DNA of 64,000 nt from NCBI RefSeq assembly GCF_042139015.1, contig NZ_JBHIKY010000018.1:1-64000 (forward strand), written 5' to 3'. Below, piece by piece: positions 51,103-59,515 of this stretch. The notes under the pieces are model-generated. The model had not been told where the DNA came from and made no database searches. It saw only the letters and a list, made by a program, of their open reading frames with translations. Position numbers and translations under genes: made by a program. This DNA is from JBHIKY01 sp042139015. Its GTDB lineage: Bacteria > Bacillota > Bacilli > Bacillales > Marinococcaceae. Every line of letters starts with the position of its first letter. Position 1 is the first letter of the stretch.

Positions 51103-52395
51103 TTACGCTCCCGTAATTTCATTTGATTTAGGAGACGAAGAAGTTGTCGAGGTTACATTTTCCGGATAACCATAACTTCCATGCTCACTAATATCGAGTC
51201 CCATAATCTCTTCTTCCTCCGATACGCGAAGTCCTCCAACAATTGATTTAGTAATTAAAAGCAGCACATACGAAGCGATAAAGGCAAACAATCCGCAGGC
51301 AACCACACTGATTGCCTGAACTCCGAGCTGAGCAAGACCTCCACCATAGAACAGGCCGGCCTGGCCTCCATTCATTTCAGCCAATTCAGGAGTAGCGAAA
51401 AATCCGGTAGAAAGAGTGCCCCACACACCAGCTGCACCGTGCACGGACAGGGCGAAAATTGGATCATCGACACCAAGTTTTTCAAATAGCTTCATGCTGT
51501 AAAATACGAGAATTCCGCCAATAACACCGATTACTACTGCTGCCCATGGCTCAACGAAGGCACATGAAGCAGTAATGGCAACCAGCCCTGCAAGTGCGCC
51601 GTTTAACATGGTCGGCACGTCCGGTTTGCCAATAACAGCCCAGGCAACTAACAGCGCTGCTACGGCTCCTGCTGCTGCGGCCAGCTGTGTGTTCAAAGCA
51701 ACAAAACCGAAGAAGGAATCTGCAACTCCAAACGTACTACCTGCGTTAAAACCAAACCAGCCTACCCACAGAAGCAGCACACCTAATGCTGTAAACACCT
51801 GGTTGTGTCCGGCAAGCTCATTTGGAGAACCATCTTTGTTGTACTTACCAATACGAGGCTTTAATAGAACTGTTGCAGCAAAGGCTGCCATTGCTCCTGT
51901 TAAGTGAACAACCGTAGAACCTGCGAAGTCTTGTTTCCCAAGCTCACCGATCCAGCCTGCGCCCCATACCCAGTGCGCGACAATTGGATAAACAAATGCG
52001 GAAAATAATACTGCAAATACGATGTAGGCACCGAGCTTCGCCCGTTCAGCAAAGCCGCCGAACGCAATGGTCAATGCAATTGCTGCAAAGGCCAGCTGGA
52101 AGATGAAATCAACCGAGCCGGATAAACCGTCAAACATAGTTTCATAATCTCCAAAGAAGAAATCAGACAGACCAATAAATCCACCTGCACTGGATCCATA
52201 AATAAATCCATACCCTACTGCCCAAAAGACAAGCGATGCGATTCCTAATGTAAAGATCGTTTTCCCGGCAATATGACCCGCGTTTTTCATTCGCGTCGAG
52301 CCGGCCTCCAAAAGAATAAATCCACCCTGCATTAAAACAACTAGAATAAATGCGATCATGATCCATAAATTATTCATGAGAAATTCTGCATCCAT
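51103..52395 (-). CDS. amtB: Ammonium transporter AmtB
   Basis: A 430-residue 11-12 TM ammonium channel. The twin histidines are seen in STVVHLTGA and LSVHGAAGVWGT, and the phenylalanine gate region in FQLAFAAIALTIAFGGFAERAK. The C-terminal cytoplasmic tail keeps the PII-contact motif (GGLRVSEEEEIMGLDISEHGSYGY), yet no glnK follows; the next gene is the DUF294 nucleotidyltransferase. A perfect TnrA/GlnR box lies 34 bases upstream of the start. ATG 52395. Confidence 0.95.
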   Translation of the reverse strand: MDAEFLMNNLWIMIAFILVVLMQGGFILLEAGSTRMKNAGHIAGKTIFTLGIASLVFWAVGYGFIYGSSAGGFIGLSDFFFGDYETMFDGLSGSVDFIFQLAFAAIALTIAFGGFAERAKLGAYIVFAVLFSAFVYPIVAHWVWGAGWIGELGKQDFAGSTVVHLTGAMAAFAATVLLKPRIGKYNKDGSPNELAGHNQVFTALGVLLLWVGWFGFNAGSTFGVADSFFGFVALNTQLAAAAGAVAALLVAWAVIGKPDVPTMLNGALAGLVAITASCAFVEPWAAVVIGVIGGILVFYSMKLFEKLGVDDPIFALSVHGAAGVWGTLSTGFFATPELAEMNGGQAGLFYGGGLAQLGVQAISVVACGLFAFIASYVLLLITKSIVGGLRVSEEEEIMGLDISEHGSYGYPENVTSTTSSSPKSNEITGA

Positions 52396-52428
52396 GTTTA
52401 TTTGTTTCTCCCCTCTCTTATTTCTTTA

Positions 52429-52445
52429 TGTCAACTTAGTTAACA
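52429..52445 (-). promoter_or_regulatory. TnrA/GlnR box upstream of amtB
   Basis: TGTTAACTAAGTTGACA (minus strand) fits TGTNA-N7-TNACA exactly. It should place the whole amtB-DUF294-exonuclease-GlnR-like operon under nitrogen control. Confidence 0.85.
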
Positions 52446-52649
52446 TCTAGCGTTAATTACATTTTACATGGATTTGCATAGGTTTCTACATTTACGTAAG
52501 ATAATCTAACATAGTATTTAAATTTAATGGTCAACCGACAGCCCTATTAAGAAAAACCAGGTCCTGTGGCCAACATCGACACTAGCTCGTCCTGTGCGTC
52601 GTGGGAAGGTTGCTGGATTGTTTGTTACCCATGAATTTTCATAAAATGC

Positions 52650-52765
52650 TCCGTCAAAACGCTTCGCTTTCCGCGGGCACGGCTCAAGCCTCCTCGGCAG
52701 AAAGAACACTGCCTGAGAGTCTTGAGACTCGTGCTGTTCCCACAGGAGTCTACGCATTTTGACTA
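52650..52765 (+). repeat. GC-rich dispersed repeat fragment
   Basis: The block runs from CGCTTTCCGCGGGCACGGCT through CCTCCTCGG to CCCACAGGAGTCTACGC. It is of a type I recognise from many Bacillaceae intergenic regions, and parts of it recur at 98-115 and 259-277. The 52446-52985 gap holds no supported gene. Confidence 0.6.
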
Positions 52766-52984
52766 CGCCAATGACCTGATTTCTCATCCAAAGAAATTAA
52801 TATTCGTCTTTTAAGATGCTATTTTTATTTGTCCAAGCTTCTGCGTACGGTCATTCTTTGACTTGTATTAATTTCAATACGAGAAATTCAATGTCACCCT
52901 TATGGTTATTATTCTTCGATTGAAGAACGGAAAGCGGCCGCCTGCAGGGATGAAATCAGCAAAATCCATATTTTCTTCTCTTTT

Positions 52985-53014
52985 AAAAAACCAGAAGCAC
53001 TATGGCTTCTGGTT
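52985..53014 (-). terminator. Terminator overlapping the end of the AbrB-family gene
   Basis: AACCAGAAGC pairs with GCTTCTGGTT and is followed by TTTTTAAAAG on the minus strand. The first arm overlaps the last codons of the gene (53000-53014). Confidence 0.85.
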
Positions 53015-54046
53015 AATGGCTGCCTTTTTGATGACATGTACGAGAAGAGGTAAAAAGAGCATAAGTACCATAACCCGTATAATATGAAGACTTGAGACGA
53101 GAGTTGGCTCAAGCTGAAGAGCTATCGCTGTGGAACTCATTTCAGCCGCCCCCGCAGGGACAGTACTCAATAGACTCGTAACATACGGGAGATTCGTCAG
53201 CCATTCAAAAATTAACGCAAGAGACAGGCTGAACAAAAAATAAATGCCAAGCAGAGCAGCACTTGGCTTTCCAATTTCTTTGAGCTTAATTAAGGTAGGG
53301 CGGTCAAAGCGGATTCCGACCATTACACCAATAAATGCCTGCCCGATTCCTCCTATATATGAAGGAAGAGAGGCGTTTGCTCCCAGCACCCATTCACTAA
53401 TAATAAATCCTGTAATAATTCCATAAAACAAAGTGCCGGCTGGAATTTTCAAAAATCTATATACGATAAGAGTCACTACCATTGCAGTACCGAATCCTAT
53501 CATCGTGCCCGCCGTCACCACAGCTGTTTCGGTCCCGCTTGCTGCTACCCGCATTCCATCCGGGTAAAAGAAGCCGACAAGAAAAGGAATGGAGAGAACA
53601 AAAAAAGTAATCCGTGCTGTATGGAAAGCAGCTACCATTCTATTATCCGCACCGTAATCACTGCTTAGCGCGATAACTTCCGAAGCGCCTCCAGGGACAC
53701 AGCAAAAATATGCGGTCAGCGGATCAAGATTCGTCCAATGATTCATCAGCCATCCAATTCCCACGCCTCCGGCCAGCGTCAAAATTAAAGTGACGAGCAA
53801 AGGGAAGAAATAATGGCCGATCAGATAAAATAATTCGCTTTCCATCATAAACCCAATATTTACACCGACAAGTGCAAGGGTTGCCCGAAATGGCCAGCCC
53901 TCAAAATTCAATCGTTTAATAAACAATCCATAAATAATGCCAGTAATTAATCCTCCAAGCAGCCAGCCTGCGGGAAGGTTCAAAACATTAAATAAACCTC
54001 CAATTCCTAACGCTGCCGCCAAACATATAATATGCGCAAGCTTCAT
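53000..54046 (-). CDS. AbrB family membrane protein (PF05145)
   Basis: A 348-residue permease-like protein with two similar halves of about four to five helices each: GWLLGGLITGIIYGL, CCVPGGASEVIALSSDYGADNRMVA, then the matching GTLFYGIITGFIISEWVLG and TVPAGAAEMSSTAIAL. The repeated PxGAxE motif is the hallmark. Despite old annotation as ammonia monooxygenase, the family has no such activity proven and probably transports or regulates. ATG 54046 is chosen, 8 bases after AAGGA. Its terminator lies within the gene's end. Confidence 0.88.
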   Translation of the reverse strand: MKLAHIICLAAALGIGGLFNVLNLPAGWLLGGLITGIIYGLFIKRLNFEGWPFRATLALVGVNIGFMMESELFYLIGHYFFPLLVTLILTLAGGVGIGWLMNHWTNLDPLTAYFCCVPGGASEVIALSSDYGADNRMVAAFHTARITFFVLSIPFLVGFFYPDGMRVAASGTETAVVTAGTMIGFGTAMVVTLIVYRFLKIPAGTLFYGIITGFIISEWVLGANASLPSYIGGIGQAFIGVMVGIRFDRPTLIKLKEIGKPSAALLGIYFLFSLSLALIFEWLTNLPYVTSLLSTVPAGAAEMSSTAIALQLEPTLVSSLHIIRVMVLMLFLPLLVHVIKKAAINQKP

Positions 54047-54178
54047 TTCAGATATCCTTCTTTCAACATTCAGCAATATATTTTTCTTCTTCTATTGTAT
54101 CATTATTGATTTCCCTGTTTGAAAAAGAACAAAAAAAGGAAAAACACGAGAGACTAATCAGTTACAGGAGGAGTTACA

Positions 54179-54664
54179 ATGACTGCACTATACGATATGA
54201 AAGTAAAAACAGCGGAAGGAAAGGATAAGTATCTAGCGTCGTACAAAGGAAAGGTATTACTCATCGTAAATGTCGCTTCCGAATGCGGCTTTACTCCGCA
54301 GTATGAACAGCTGCAGGAAATATATGAGCGTTTTCAGGACCGCGGCTTTGAAGTGTTAGGCTTTCCTTCCAACGATTTTGGAGGGCAGGAGCCCGGTACT
54401 ACAGAAGAAATCACCGAATTCTGCGAGACAAATTATGGTGTCACCTTTGATATATTCGATAAGGTTCATGCCAAAGGACCAGAGCGGCATCCGTTATATG
54501 AATATTTGATAGACAAAACCGATCCGGCGGGCAATGTCGATTGGAACTTTGAAAAATTCATTATTTCACGGCAGGGGGAAGTACTGGCAAGTTTTAAGAG
54601 TGACGTGAAACCGGATGATCCGCAGATTATAGATGTGATTGAAGCGGGGCTCGAACAGAAGTAA
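54179..54664 (+). CDS. Glutathione peroxidase family thiol peroxidase
   Basis: A 161-residue thioredoxin-fold peroxidase of the BsaA/Gpx type. The peroxidatic Cys36 is in VASECGFTPQY, replacing the selenocysteine of mammalian enzymes; FPSNDFGGQEPG supplies the glutamine, and WNFEKFI the tryptophan. In Bacilli such enzymes probably use thioredoxin or bacillithiol. Divergent from the AbrB-family gene. ATG 54179 follows AGGAGGAG. Confidence 0.93.
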   Translation: MTALYDMKVKTAEGKDKYLASYKGKVLLIVNVASECGFTPQYEQLQEIYERFQDRGFEVLGFPSNDFGGQEPGTTEEITEFCETNYGVTFDIFDKVHAKGPERHPLYEYLIDKTDPAGNVDWNFEKFIISRQGEVLASFKSDVKPDDPQIIDVIEAGLEQK

Positions 54665-54784
54665 TAAATTAAAGGTGTGATCAGACTTTGCTGGGATTAG
54701 TATGAAGAAATGCTATTATCAGCTTTAATAGAGAAAAGTGACAGGGAATAAACCAGTAATGAAGAAAGTGTTCCCTAATTAAGG

Positions 54785-54828
54785 TGACCCCCAAAAGTTA
54801 GATCAACTAATCTAACTTTTGGGGGTCA
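54785..54828. repeat. 44-bp perfect hairpin resembling abutted IS3-type ends
   Basis: TGACCCCCAAAAGTTAGAT and its exact reverse complement (19 bases each) enclose the 6-base loop CAACTA. The TG...CA ends and the CCCAAAAGTTAGA core resemble terminal repeats of IS3-family elements. No T-run follows on either side, so it is unlikely to be only a terminator. No transposase is near. Confidence 0.75.
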
Positions 54829-54910
54829 GTTAGTTGTGAAGAATTTCTGCGTAATGTTCCGCTCTCAGCCGAAACTATGCCTTTTCCCCCGCTCTTCAGG
54901 CACATAGCTC

Positions 54911-54971
54911 CTGATGTCCGCCAACCTATGGAAAATACCGCTTTTTGAAGAATTAGCGGATCTCTTGTCCG
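54911..54971 (+). repeat. Dispersed 61-bp intergenic repeat, copy 2
   Basis: CTGATGTCCGCCAAC, a 29-base middle, then AGCGGATCTCTTGTCCG. Same architecture and length as the inverted copy at 13568-13628. The 54665-55128 gap has no gene that I can support. Confidence 0.7.
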
Positions 54972-55128
54972 GCATCCAGCCAAAGAGAAATCCAGATGCG
55001 CCGGGCGGCTTCTGACGATACAAGCACACAGCTGAAGTTAGCGAATACGGCTCTCGATTTCCTAGTTATCTGAAATGGCTGTCGCCTCATTGAAGAAAGA
55101 CGCCAGCCGGCGCCTTTCGCACAGATGA

Positions 55129-55968
55129 TTACATATCCTCATACGGAAATTCATCCGGATGATAGCCGTAACGCTTATTTTCATTCATTCCATCGATCGC
55201 CTGCAGATCCTCCGTGTCCAGACTGAAATCAAATACTTCTGCATTCGAGCGGATCCGCTCAGGAGTTACCGACTTAGGAATCGTCACTACATTATTTTCG
55301 AGACACCAGCGGATTAATATTTGTGCAGTTGATTTGTTATGCTTCTCTGCAATTTTTTGAATAACTTCATGATCAAGCAGATCACCTTTTCCCAGAGGCC
55401 GCCACGCTTCCAGCTGGACCCCTTCATTCTGGCAATATTCCAGGAGGCTTTTTTGAAAGAGACGGGGATGGAACTCCACCTGATTTACCATCGGAAATAC
55501 TTTTGCCGTTTCTTTTAAACTTTCAAGGTGCTGATCGGTGAAATTACTTACTCCGATGGTCCGGACTTTTCCTTCCTCATACAGCTTTTCTAACGCGCCC
55601 CACGTTTCTTTATATTTTCCCGGCACCGGCCAGTGTATTAAATATAAATCGACTATCTCAACCCCAAGCTTCTTTCGTGAACGTTCAAACGCTTCAAGTG
55701 TTTTCTCAAAGCCCTGCTCGTCGTTCCAGGCTTTTGTTGTAATAAATATCTCTTCGCGGGGAACATCGCTTTCACGAATTGCTTCTCCTACACTCTCTTC
55801 GTTGTCATAAAAGGAGGCTGTATCGATGCTTCTATAGCCAGCCTGTAAGGCTTCTTTCACAGCCAGCTTTACTTCATCGCCAGCTTCTGCCTGGTATACA
55901 CCAAGACCTGCCCATGGCATGTTCACACCATTAGAAAGTGTTGTTACTGCGTTTTGTATCGTATTCAT
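55129..55968 (-). CDS. Aldo/keto reductase
   Basis: A 279-residue NADPH-dependent AKR of the YvgN/YtbE type, reducing aldehydes and methylglyoxal-like compounds. The catalytic tetrad is visible: Asp and Tyr in SIDTASFYDNEESVG, Lys in IFITTKAWND, His in YLIHWPVPG. The cofactor loop IPKSVTPERIRSN is near the C-terminus. ATG 55968 follows AAAGGAGGAA. It lies 15 bases after ung and may be co-transcribed with it. Confidence 0.93.
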   Translation of the reverse strand: MNTIQNAVTTLSNGVNMPWAGLGVYQAEAGDEVKLAVKEALQAGYRSIDTASFYDNEESVGEAIRESDVPREEIFITTKAWNDEQGFEKTLEAFERSRKKLGVEIVDLYLIHWPVPGKYKETWGALEKLYEEGKVRTIGVSNFTDQHLESLKETAKVFPMVNQVEFHPRLFQKSLLEYCQNEGVQLEAWRPLGKGDLLDHEVIQKIAEKHNKSTAQILIRWCLENNVVTIPKSVTPERIRSNAEVFDFSLDTEDLQAIDGMNENKRYGYHPDEFPYEDM

Positions 55969-55983
55969 AAGACATTTCCTCCT

Positions 55984-56658
55984 TTAGCTTCTCGAAATGC
56001 ACCAATTAATCTCAGGCCTTCCCGCTTCTTTTAAGAATTGATTAGCTCTTGAAAACGGCCTGCTTCCAAAAAAACCTTTATGGGCGGAAAAAGGACTGGG
56101 ATGCGGTGATTTAATAATCAGATGATGATTTTCCGTAATCAGCTCTTCTTTATTCTGAGCATGACGGCCCCATAACAAAAATACCACTGCATCCTTTTTG
56201 TTATTCACTTGATTGATCACTTCATGGGTAAAATGCTCCCAGCCTTTACTTTGATGAGATCCCGCCTGGCCTGCCCGCACCGAAAGCACTGTATTAAGCA
56301 GCAGTACACCCTGCTCAGCCCAGCTGGTTAAACTGCCATGCTCTGGAATCTCGCAGCCAATATCCTCGCTCAGTTCTTTGTGTATATTTTGAAGAGACGG
56401 CGGTATTTTGACCCCCGGCTGCACGGAAAAGCTTAAGCCGTGTGCCTGATGGGGGCCATGGTATGGATCCTGACCTAAAATAACTACCTTTGTTTTTTCA
56501 TATGAGGTGTAATGGAGGGCATTGAAAAGATCATGCATATCCGGATAAACGTCACCTTTTTGATACTCTTTCTTTAGAAAATCCCTCAACTCAACGTAAT
56601 ACTGCTTTGAAAATTCTTTTCCAACATATGAATTCCAGTCATTTTTTAAAATATTCAA
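55984..56658 (-). CDS. ung: Uracil-DNA glycosylase Ung
   Basis: A 224-residue family 1 UDG that excises uracil from DNA. GQDPYHGP contains the catalytic Asp64, and SPHPSPFSAHKGFFGSRPFS the second motif with the catalytic histidine. It starts with TTG 56658, overlapping the stop of the AlkD-like gene, so the two repair genes are coupled. In B. subtilis ung is ywdG in the same region. Confidence 0.96.
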   Translation of the reverse strand: MNILKNDWNSYVGKEFSKQYYVELRDFLKKEYQKGDVYPDMHDLFNALHYTSYEKTKVVILGQDPYHGPHQAHGLSFSVQPGVKIPPSLQNIHKELSEDIGCEIPEHGSLTSWAEQGVLLLNTVLSVRAGQAGSHQSKGWEHFTHEVINQVNNKKDAVVFLLWGRHAQNKEELITENHHLIIKSPHPSPFSAHKGFFGSRPFSRANQFLKEAGRPEINWCISRS

Positions 56659-57341
56659 CGTCTGCTCACCCTTTGAATGTGCTTCATCCCTTCTCTCCTG
56701 CTTAACGGAGCCAGCTTTTCCTTTTCAATAAAATCAGCGACAGATTCCGGAGCGGTCTTCGAATATTCCCTCAGAGCCCAGCCGATCGCTTTTTGAATAA
56801 AGAAATCGTTGTGATCGGCATTACTTCGGATATAATCAAACAACCGATCTTCATCAGTAGATTCTTTATATTTTAATTGAAATAAAATCGCGGTCCTCCG
56901 CAGCCATTTATTTTCATGTGTCACCCATGTTTCCGTGTATTCAGGAATACGTTCTGGATAAGCCTGAAAATAGGAGCCGCAGATCTTGGCGGCTAACGGA
57001 TCCACTGTGTCCCACCAGGGTTTTTCCGTAATGCAATAGATAAGAAAATCAATGTCCTCTTCCTGCAGGTGTTTTTGGTAAAGATCGAGGGCATCGACTA
57101 CTGCATATTGATATTCCCGTTCTTTCAGCCCCCAAACCTTCCGCAGCAGCTCCTTTTTTAATGGGGGCCGATGCCATTCATGCTCGCGTAAAAAGGGGTA
57201 AGTAAGGTTTCGTCTTTCCTGGCTCTTCAATCCAATAAAGGAAAAATGATTTTTCATATATTTCTGCATCGGGCCGGCGTTATCTGGGTTGCGGTGACGT
57301 ATTAGAATATCTTGAAATCGCTTTATTGACTCTTCTTCCAA
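56655..57341 (-). CDS. AlkD-like DNA alkylation repair protein
   Basis: A 228-residue HEAT-like repeat protein of the AlkD family, which removes alkylated bases. Typical segments are WGLKEREYQYAVVDAL, KPWWDTVDPLA, ENKWLRRTAILFQLKYK and FFIQKAIGWALREYSKTAP. TTG 57341 is preferred because AGGAGGGG lies 6 bases before it; an ATG at 57359 sits too close upstream of that RBS, and the frame reaches 57389. This choice leaves the parS-like site 57360-57375 in the gap to the next gene. ung follows with a 4-base overlap. Confidence 0.87.
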   Translation of the reverse strand: MEEESIKRFQDILIRHRNPDNAGPMQKYMKNHFSFIGLKSQERRNLTYPFLREHEWHRPPLKKELLRKVWGLKEREYQYAVVDALDLYQKHLQEEDIDFLIYCITEKPWWDTVDPLAAKICGSYFQAYPERIPEYTETWVTHENKWLRRTAILFQLKYKESTDEDRLFDYIRSNADHNDFFIQKAIGWALREYSKTAPESVADFIEKEKLAPLSRREGMKHIQRVSRR

Positions 57342-57359
57342 CCTTGTCCCCTCCTGCAT

Positions 57360-57375
57360 TGTTTCATGTGAAACG
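57360..57375. promoter_or_regulatory. Second parS-like site
   Basis: TGTTTCATGTGAAACG matches the parS consensus at 14 of 16 positions. It lies 22 kb from the perfect site and in a gap between genes. Confidence 0.6.
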
Positions 57376-57378
57376 AAT

Positions 57379-58149
57379 TTACCGTTCAATAAGAGCTTTC
57401 AGCTGGGGGAAGATCTCAGGTGAACCTGATATTACAAAAAGACCTTTCTCTTCTTTGACAACTTCAGCTACACCACCGGCTTCCTCCAGTATTAATAAAC
57501 CAGCTTCAATATCCCAGCTGTTGAGCTTTATTTCCCAATAACCATCCATTCTCCCGCAGGCGACTTGCGAGAGATCAAGTGCAGCACCTCCGAGCCGGCG
57601 TATCCCGCCTATCTTTGGCAGAATATTATTAAAGTGGGTAAGATTATTATCGGGGTCTGTTCCTTTATCATAAGGAAATCCAGTTCCGACAACTGCGCGG
57701 TCTAAAGCTTTTGTTTCAGATACGGTAATAGCTTTTTCATTTAAATAAGCACCCCCGCCTTTAATTGCTTCGTACATTTCCTGCAGCTTCGGCGCATACA
57801 CCATACCTGCTACAGTTGTGCCTTTAAAGCGAATGCCGATAGAAATACTGAAATGCGGCAGACCATGGGCATAATTAACCGTTCCGTCAATCGGGTCGAT
57901 GATCCATTCGAAATCAGAATTTCCTTCATGCATGCCGCCTTCTTCGGTTCTCATTACGTGATCTGGATAATGCTTTTTTATCTTTTCTGTTAAAAATTTT
58001 TCTGTCCAAACGTCCATTTCTGTTACTAAATCAATTGCAGACGATTTACTTTCCATATGCATCGGGCCCTCAAGGCGTTCGAGCTGCTTATCCCCCGCTT
58101 CGATAGACCACGTTTTTGCATGTTCAAGCATTTCATTCCATACCTTCAT
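57379..58149 (-). CDS. Inositol monophosphatase family protein
   Basis: A 256-residue magnesium-dependent phosphatase of the IMPase fold. The metal-binding motifs are MRTEEGG, WIIDPIDGTVNYAHGLPHFSISI and the C-terminal WEIKLNSWDIEAGLLILEEAGG. The family includes inositol-1-phosphatase, NADP phosphatase and PAP phosphatase activities, not separable here. ATG 58149 is chosen, 8 bases after AAAGGAG; the frame starts at 58176. Upstream of the AlkD-ung pair on the same strand. Confidence 0.92.
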   Translation of the reverse strand: MKVWNEMLEHAKTWSIEAGDKQLERLEGPMHMESKSSAIDLVTEMDVWTEKFLTEKIKKHYPDHVMRTEEGGMHEGNSDFEWIIDPIDGTVNYAHGLPHFSISIGIRFKGTTVAGMVYAPKLQEMYEAIKGGGAYLNEKAITVSETKALDRAVVGTGFPYDKGTDPDNNLTHFNNILPKIGGIRRLGGAALDLSQVACGRMDGYWEIKLNSWDIEAGLLILEEAGGVAEVVKEEKGLFVISGSPEIFPQLKALIER

Positions 58150-58378
58150 CCTTCCAGCTCCTTTACCTTTCTTCATTCATCTTAATGTAAAATAACACAA
58201 AAATACAAAATTCTCGTATAAAGTTCTTTCCCTTCTTTTTTCTCATTCATACCATTATTTATTTAGTGCAGATCTTCCAGGGATTGGCTCAGTTTATCCG
58301 AGGTTTTTTATAGCCAATTGCTGCCTAAGTCTTATATACTTAAAAGAATAAAATATTGTCGTAAAAGGAAGAAACCAT

Positions 58379-58975
58379 ATGCTGGAACTAATATTAGAAA
58401 CGTTAAAACAGCTCGGATTTTGGGGTCTGCTTATTGGAATTGGCATTGAAGCACTTTCTGTTCCGTTTCCAGCAGCAATCGTTTTTCTCGTTTATGGATA
58501 CATCATGGAACCCAGCGGCTGGTCATGGCTGTTTATAGGTTTTGGATCGGCGGCGGCTTATACAGCTGTTGCTTTTATTCCATATTGGCTTTCTCTAAGG
58601 TACGATCATTTATTGCAAAAGCGTGTAAACTCGGCAGGAGCCCAGCGAATGTTGAAGTTTATGGACAAATACAGGGAGTGGACGATTACAGCAGGACGAA
58701 TTTTAGGAATGGGTTATATAGTCTACGTAGCGGCCTTTAGTAGAATTTCTCCACTTCGCTATGCTTTTTTTACTTTTATAGGCGTACTTCCTGTGGCCGT
58801 GCTGATGTTTTATCTCGGCTCACTTGGAAACATTGAAGCGGTATATACTTGGTTTCAAAACATTCAATACATAATAACTGTCGTGATTATCGGCCTGTTG
58901 ACGTATTATGTATATTACCGCATTAAACGGCGCAGCAAATATCGTTCAAAAGAGAATCAAAAAGCAGAATTATAA
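58379..58975 (+). CDS. DedA-like (VTT domain) membrane protein
   Basis: A 198-residue membrane protein with about five helices and the DedA pattern: LGFWGLLIGIGIEALSVPFPAAIVFLVYGYIM with an acidic residue and proline in the re-entrant loop, then MDKYREWTITAGRILGMGYIVYVAAFSRISPLRYAFFTFIG, the site of the family arginine motif. Its charge pattern is divergent from classic DedA (no RFIPGxR motif in standard form), so it is a distant member. If functional it may offset the frameshifted DedA at 31 kb. ATG 58379 follows AAAGGAAG. Confidence 0.72.
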   Translation: MLELILETLKQLGFWGLLIGIGIEALSVPFPAAIVFLVYGYIMEPSGWSWLFIGFGSAAAYTAVAFIPYWLSLRYDHLLQKRVNSAGAQRMLKFMDKYREWTITAGRILGMGYIVYVAAFSRISPLRYAFFTFIGVLPVAVLMFYLGSLGNIEAVYTWFQNIQYIITVVIIGLLTYYVYYRIKRRSKYRSKENQKAEL

Positions 58976-59007
58976 AGAAAATCAGAGGCACTCACTTTAT
59001 TTAGATC

Positions 59008-59487
59008 TTATTTATGATAAGGACTCCCTGCGTTGATTTGAAACGCACGGTAAACCTGCTCCATTAAAACGAGGCGTATCAACTGATGAGGAAATGTCAG
59101 TCGGGAAAAGGACCATAACAAGTTACTTTCATTTAAGATACGTTGGTCTAAACCAAGTGATCCGCCAATGATAAACGTAATTCTGCTTTTCCCATGCAGA
59201 GCGAGCTCGCTTATTTTAGAAGCGAGTTCTTCTGACGATAACATTTTTCCTCCTGGTTCGAGCGCAATCACATAAGATCCTGCTGGTATTTTAGCAAGGA
59301 TTCGCCCGCCTTCTTTTTGTTTTATTTGTTCCTTTTCTTTCGTGCTGGCCATCTCAGGAGTTTTTTCATCGGCCAGCTCCACAATTGAACATTTCGCATG
59401 TCCTTTTAATCGTTTTTTATATTCTTCGATTCCATGTTTCAAATAGGTTTCTTTTATTTTCCCAATTGTAATAATGGTAATATTCAA
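59008..59487 (-). CDS. rlmH: 23S rRNA pseudouridine-1915 N3-methyltransferase RlmH
   Basis: A 159-residue SPOUT methyltransferase that methylates pseudouridine 1915 of 23S rRNA. The knot signatures FIIGGSLGLDQRIL and FPHQLIRLVLMEQVYRAFQINAGSPYHK at the C-terminus are diagnostic. TTG 59487 is chosen because it gives the family's usual 159 residues and good spacing from AAAAGGGG; the frame includes two earlier TTG codons. In B. subtilis it is yydA, near the origin. DnaA boxes start just upstream. Confidence 0.95.
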   Translation of the reverse strand: MNITIITIGKIKETYLKHGIEEYKKRLKGHAKCSIVELADEKTPEMASTKEKEQIKQKEGGRILAKIPAGSYVIALEPGGKMLSSEELASKISELALHGKSRITFIIGGSLGLDQRILNESNLLWSFSRLTFPHQLIRLVLMEQVYRAFQINAGSPYHK

Positions 59488-59515
59488 CAATTGCAATTAT
59501 CCCCTTTTCAAAAAA

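Noticed and set aside
52524..52787. 87-codon minus-strand frame upstream of amtB
   Set aside because: It lies across the GC-rich dispersed repeat and has no family resemblance that I can see.
53000..54046. Ammonia monooxygenase, as an old name for the AbrB family would suggest in this nitrogen neighbourhood
   Set aside because: The protein is a two-half polytopic permease-like PF05145 member and has no monooxygenase features; it is also separated from amtB by a terminator and a 550-base repeat-containing gap.
54785..54828. Ordinary intrinsic terminator of the glutathione peroxidase gene
   Set aside because: It is 120 bases past the stop codon, its 19-base arms are exact and no T-run follows on either side; IS-like ends explain it better, though not with certainty.
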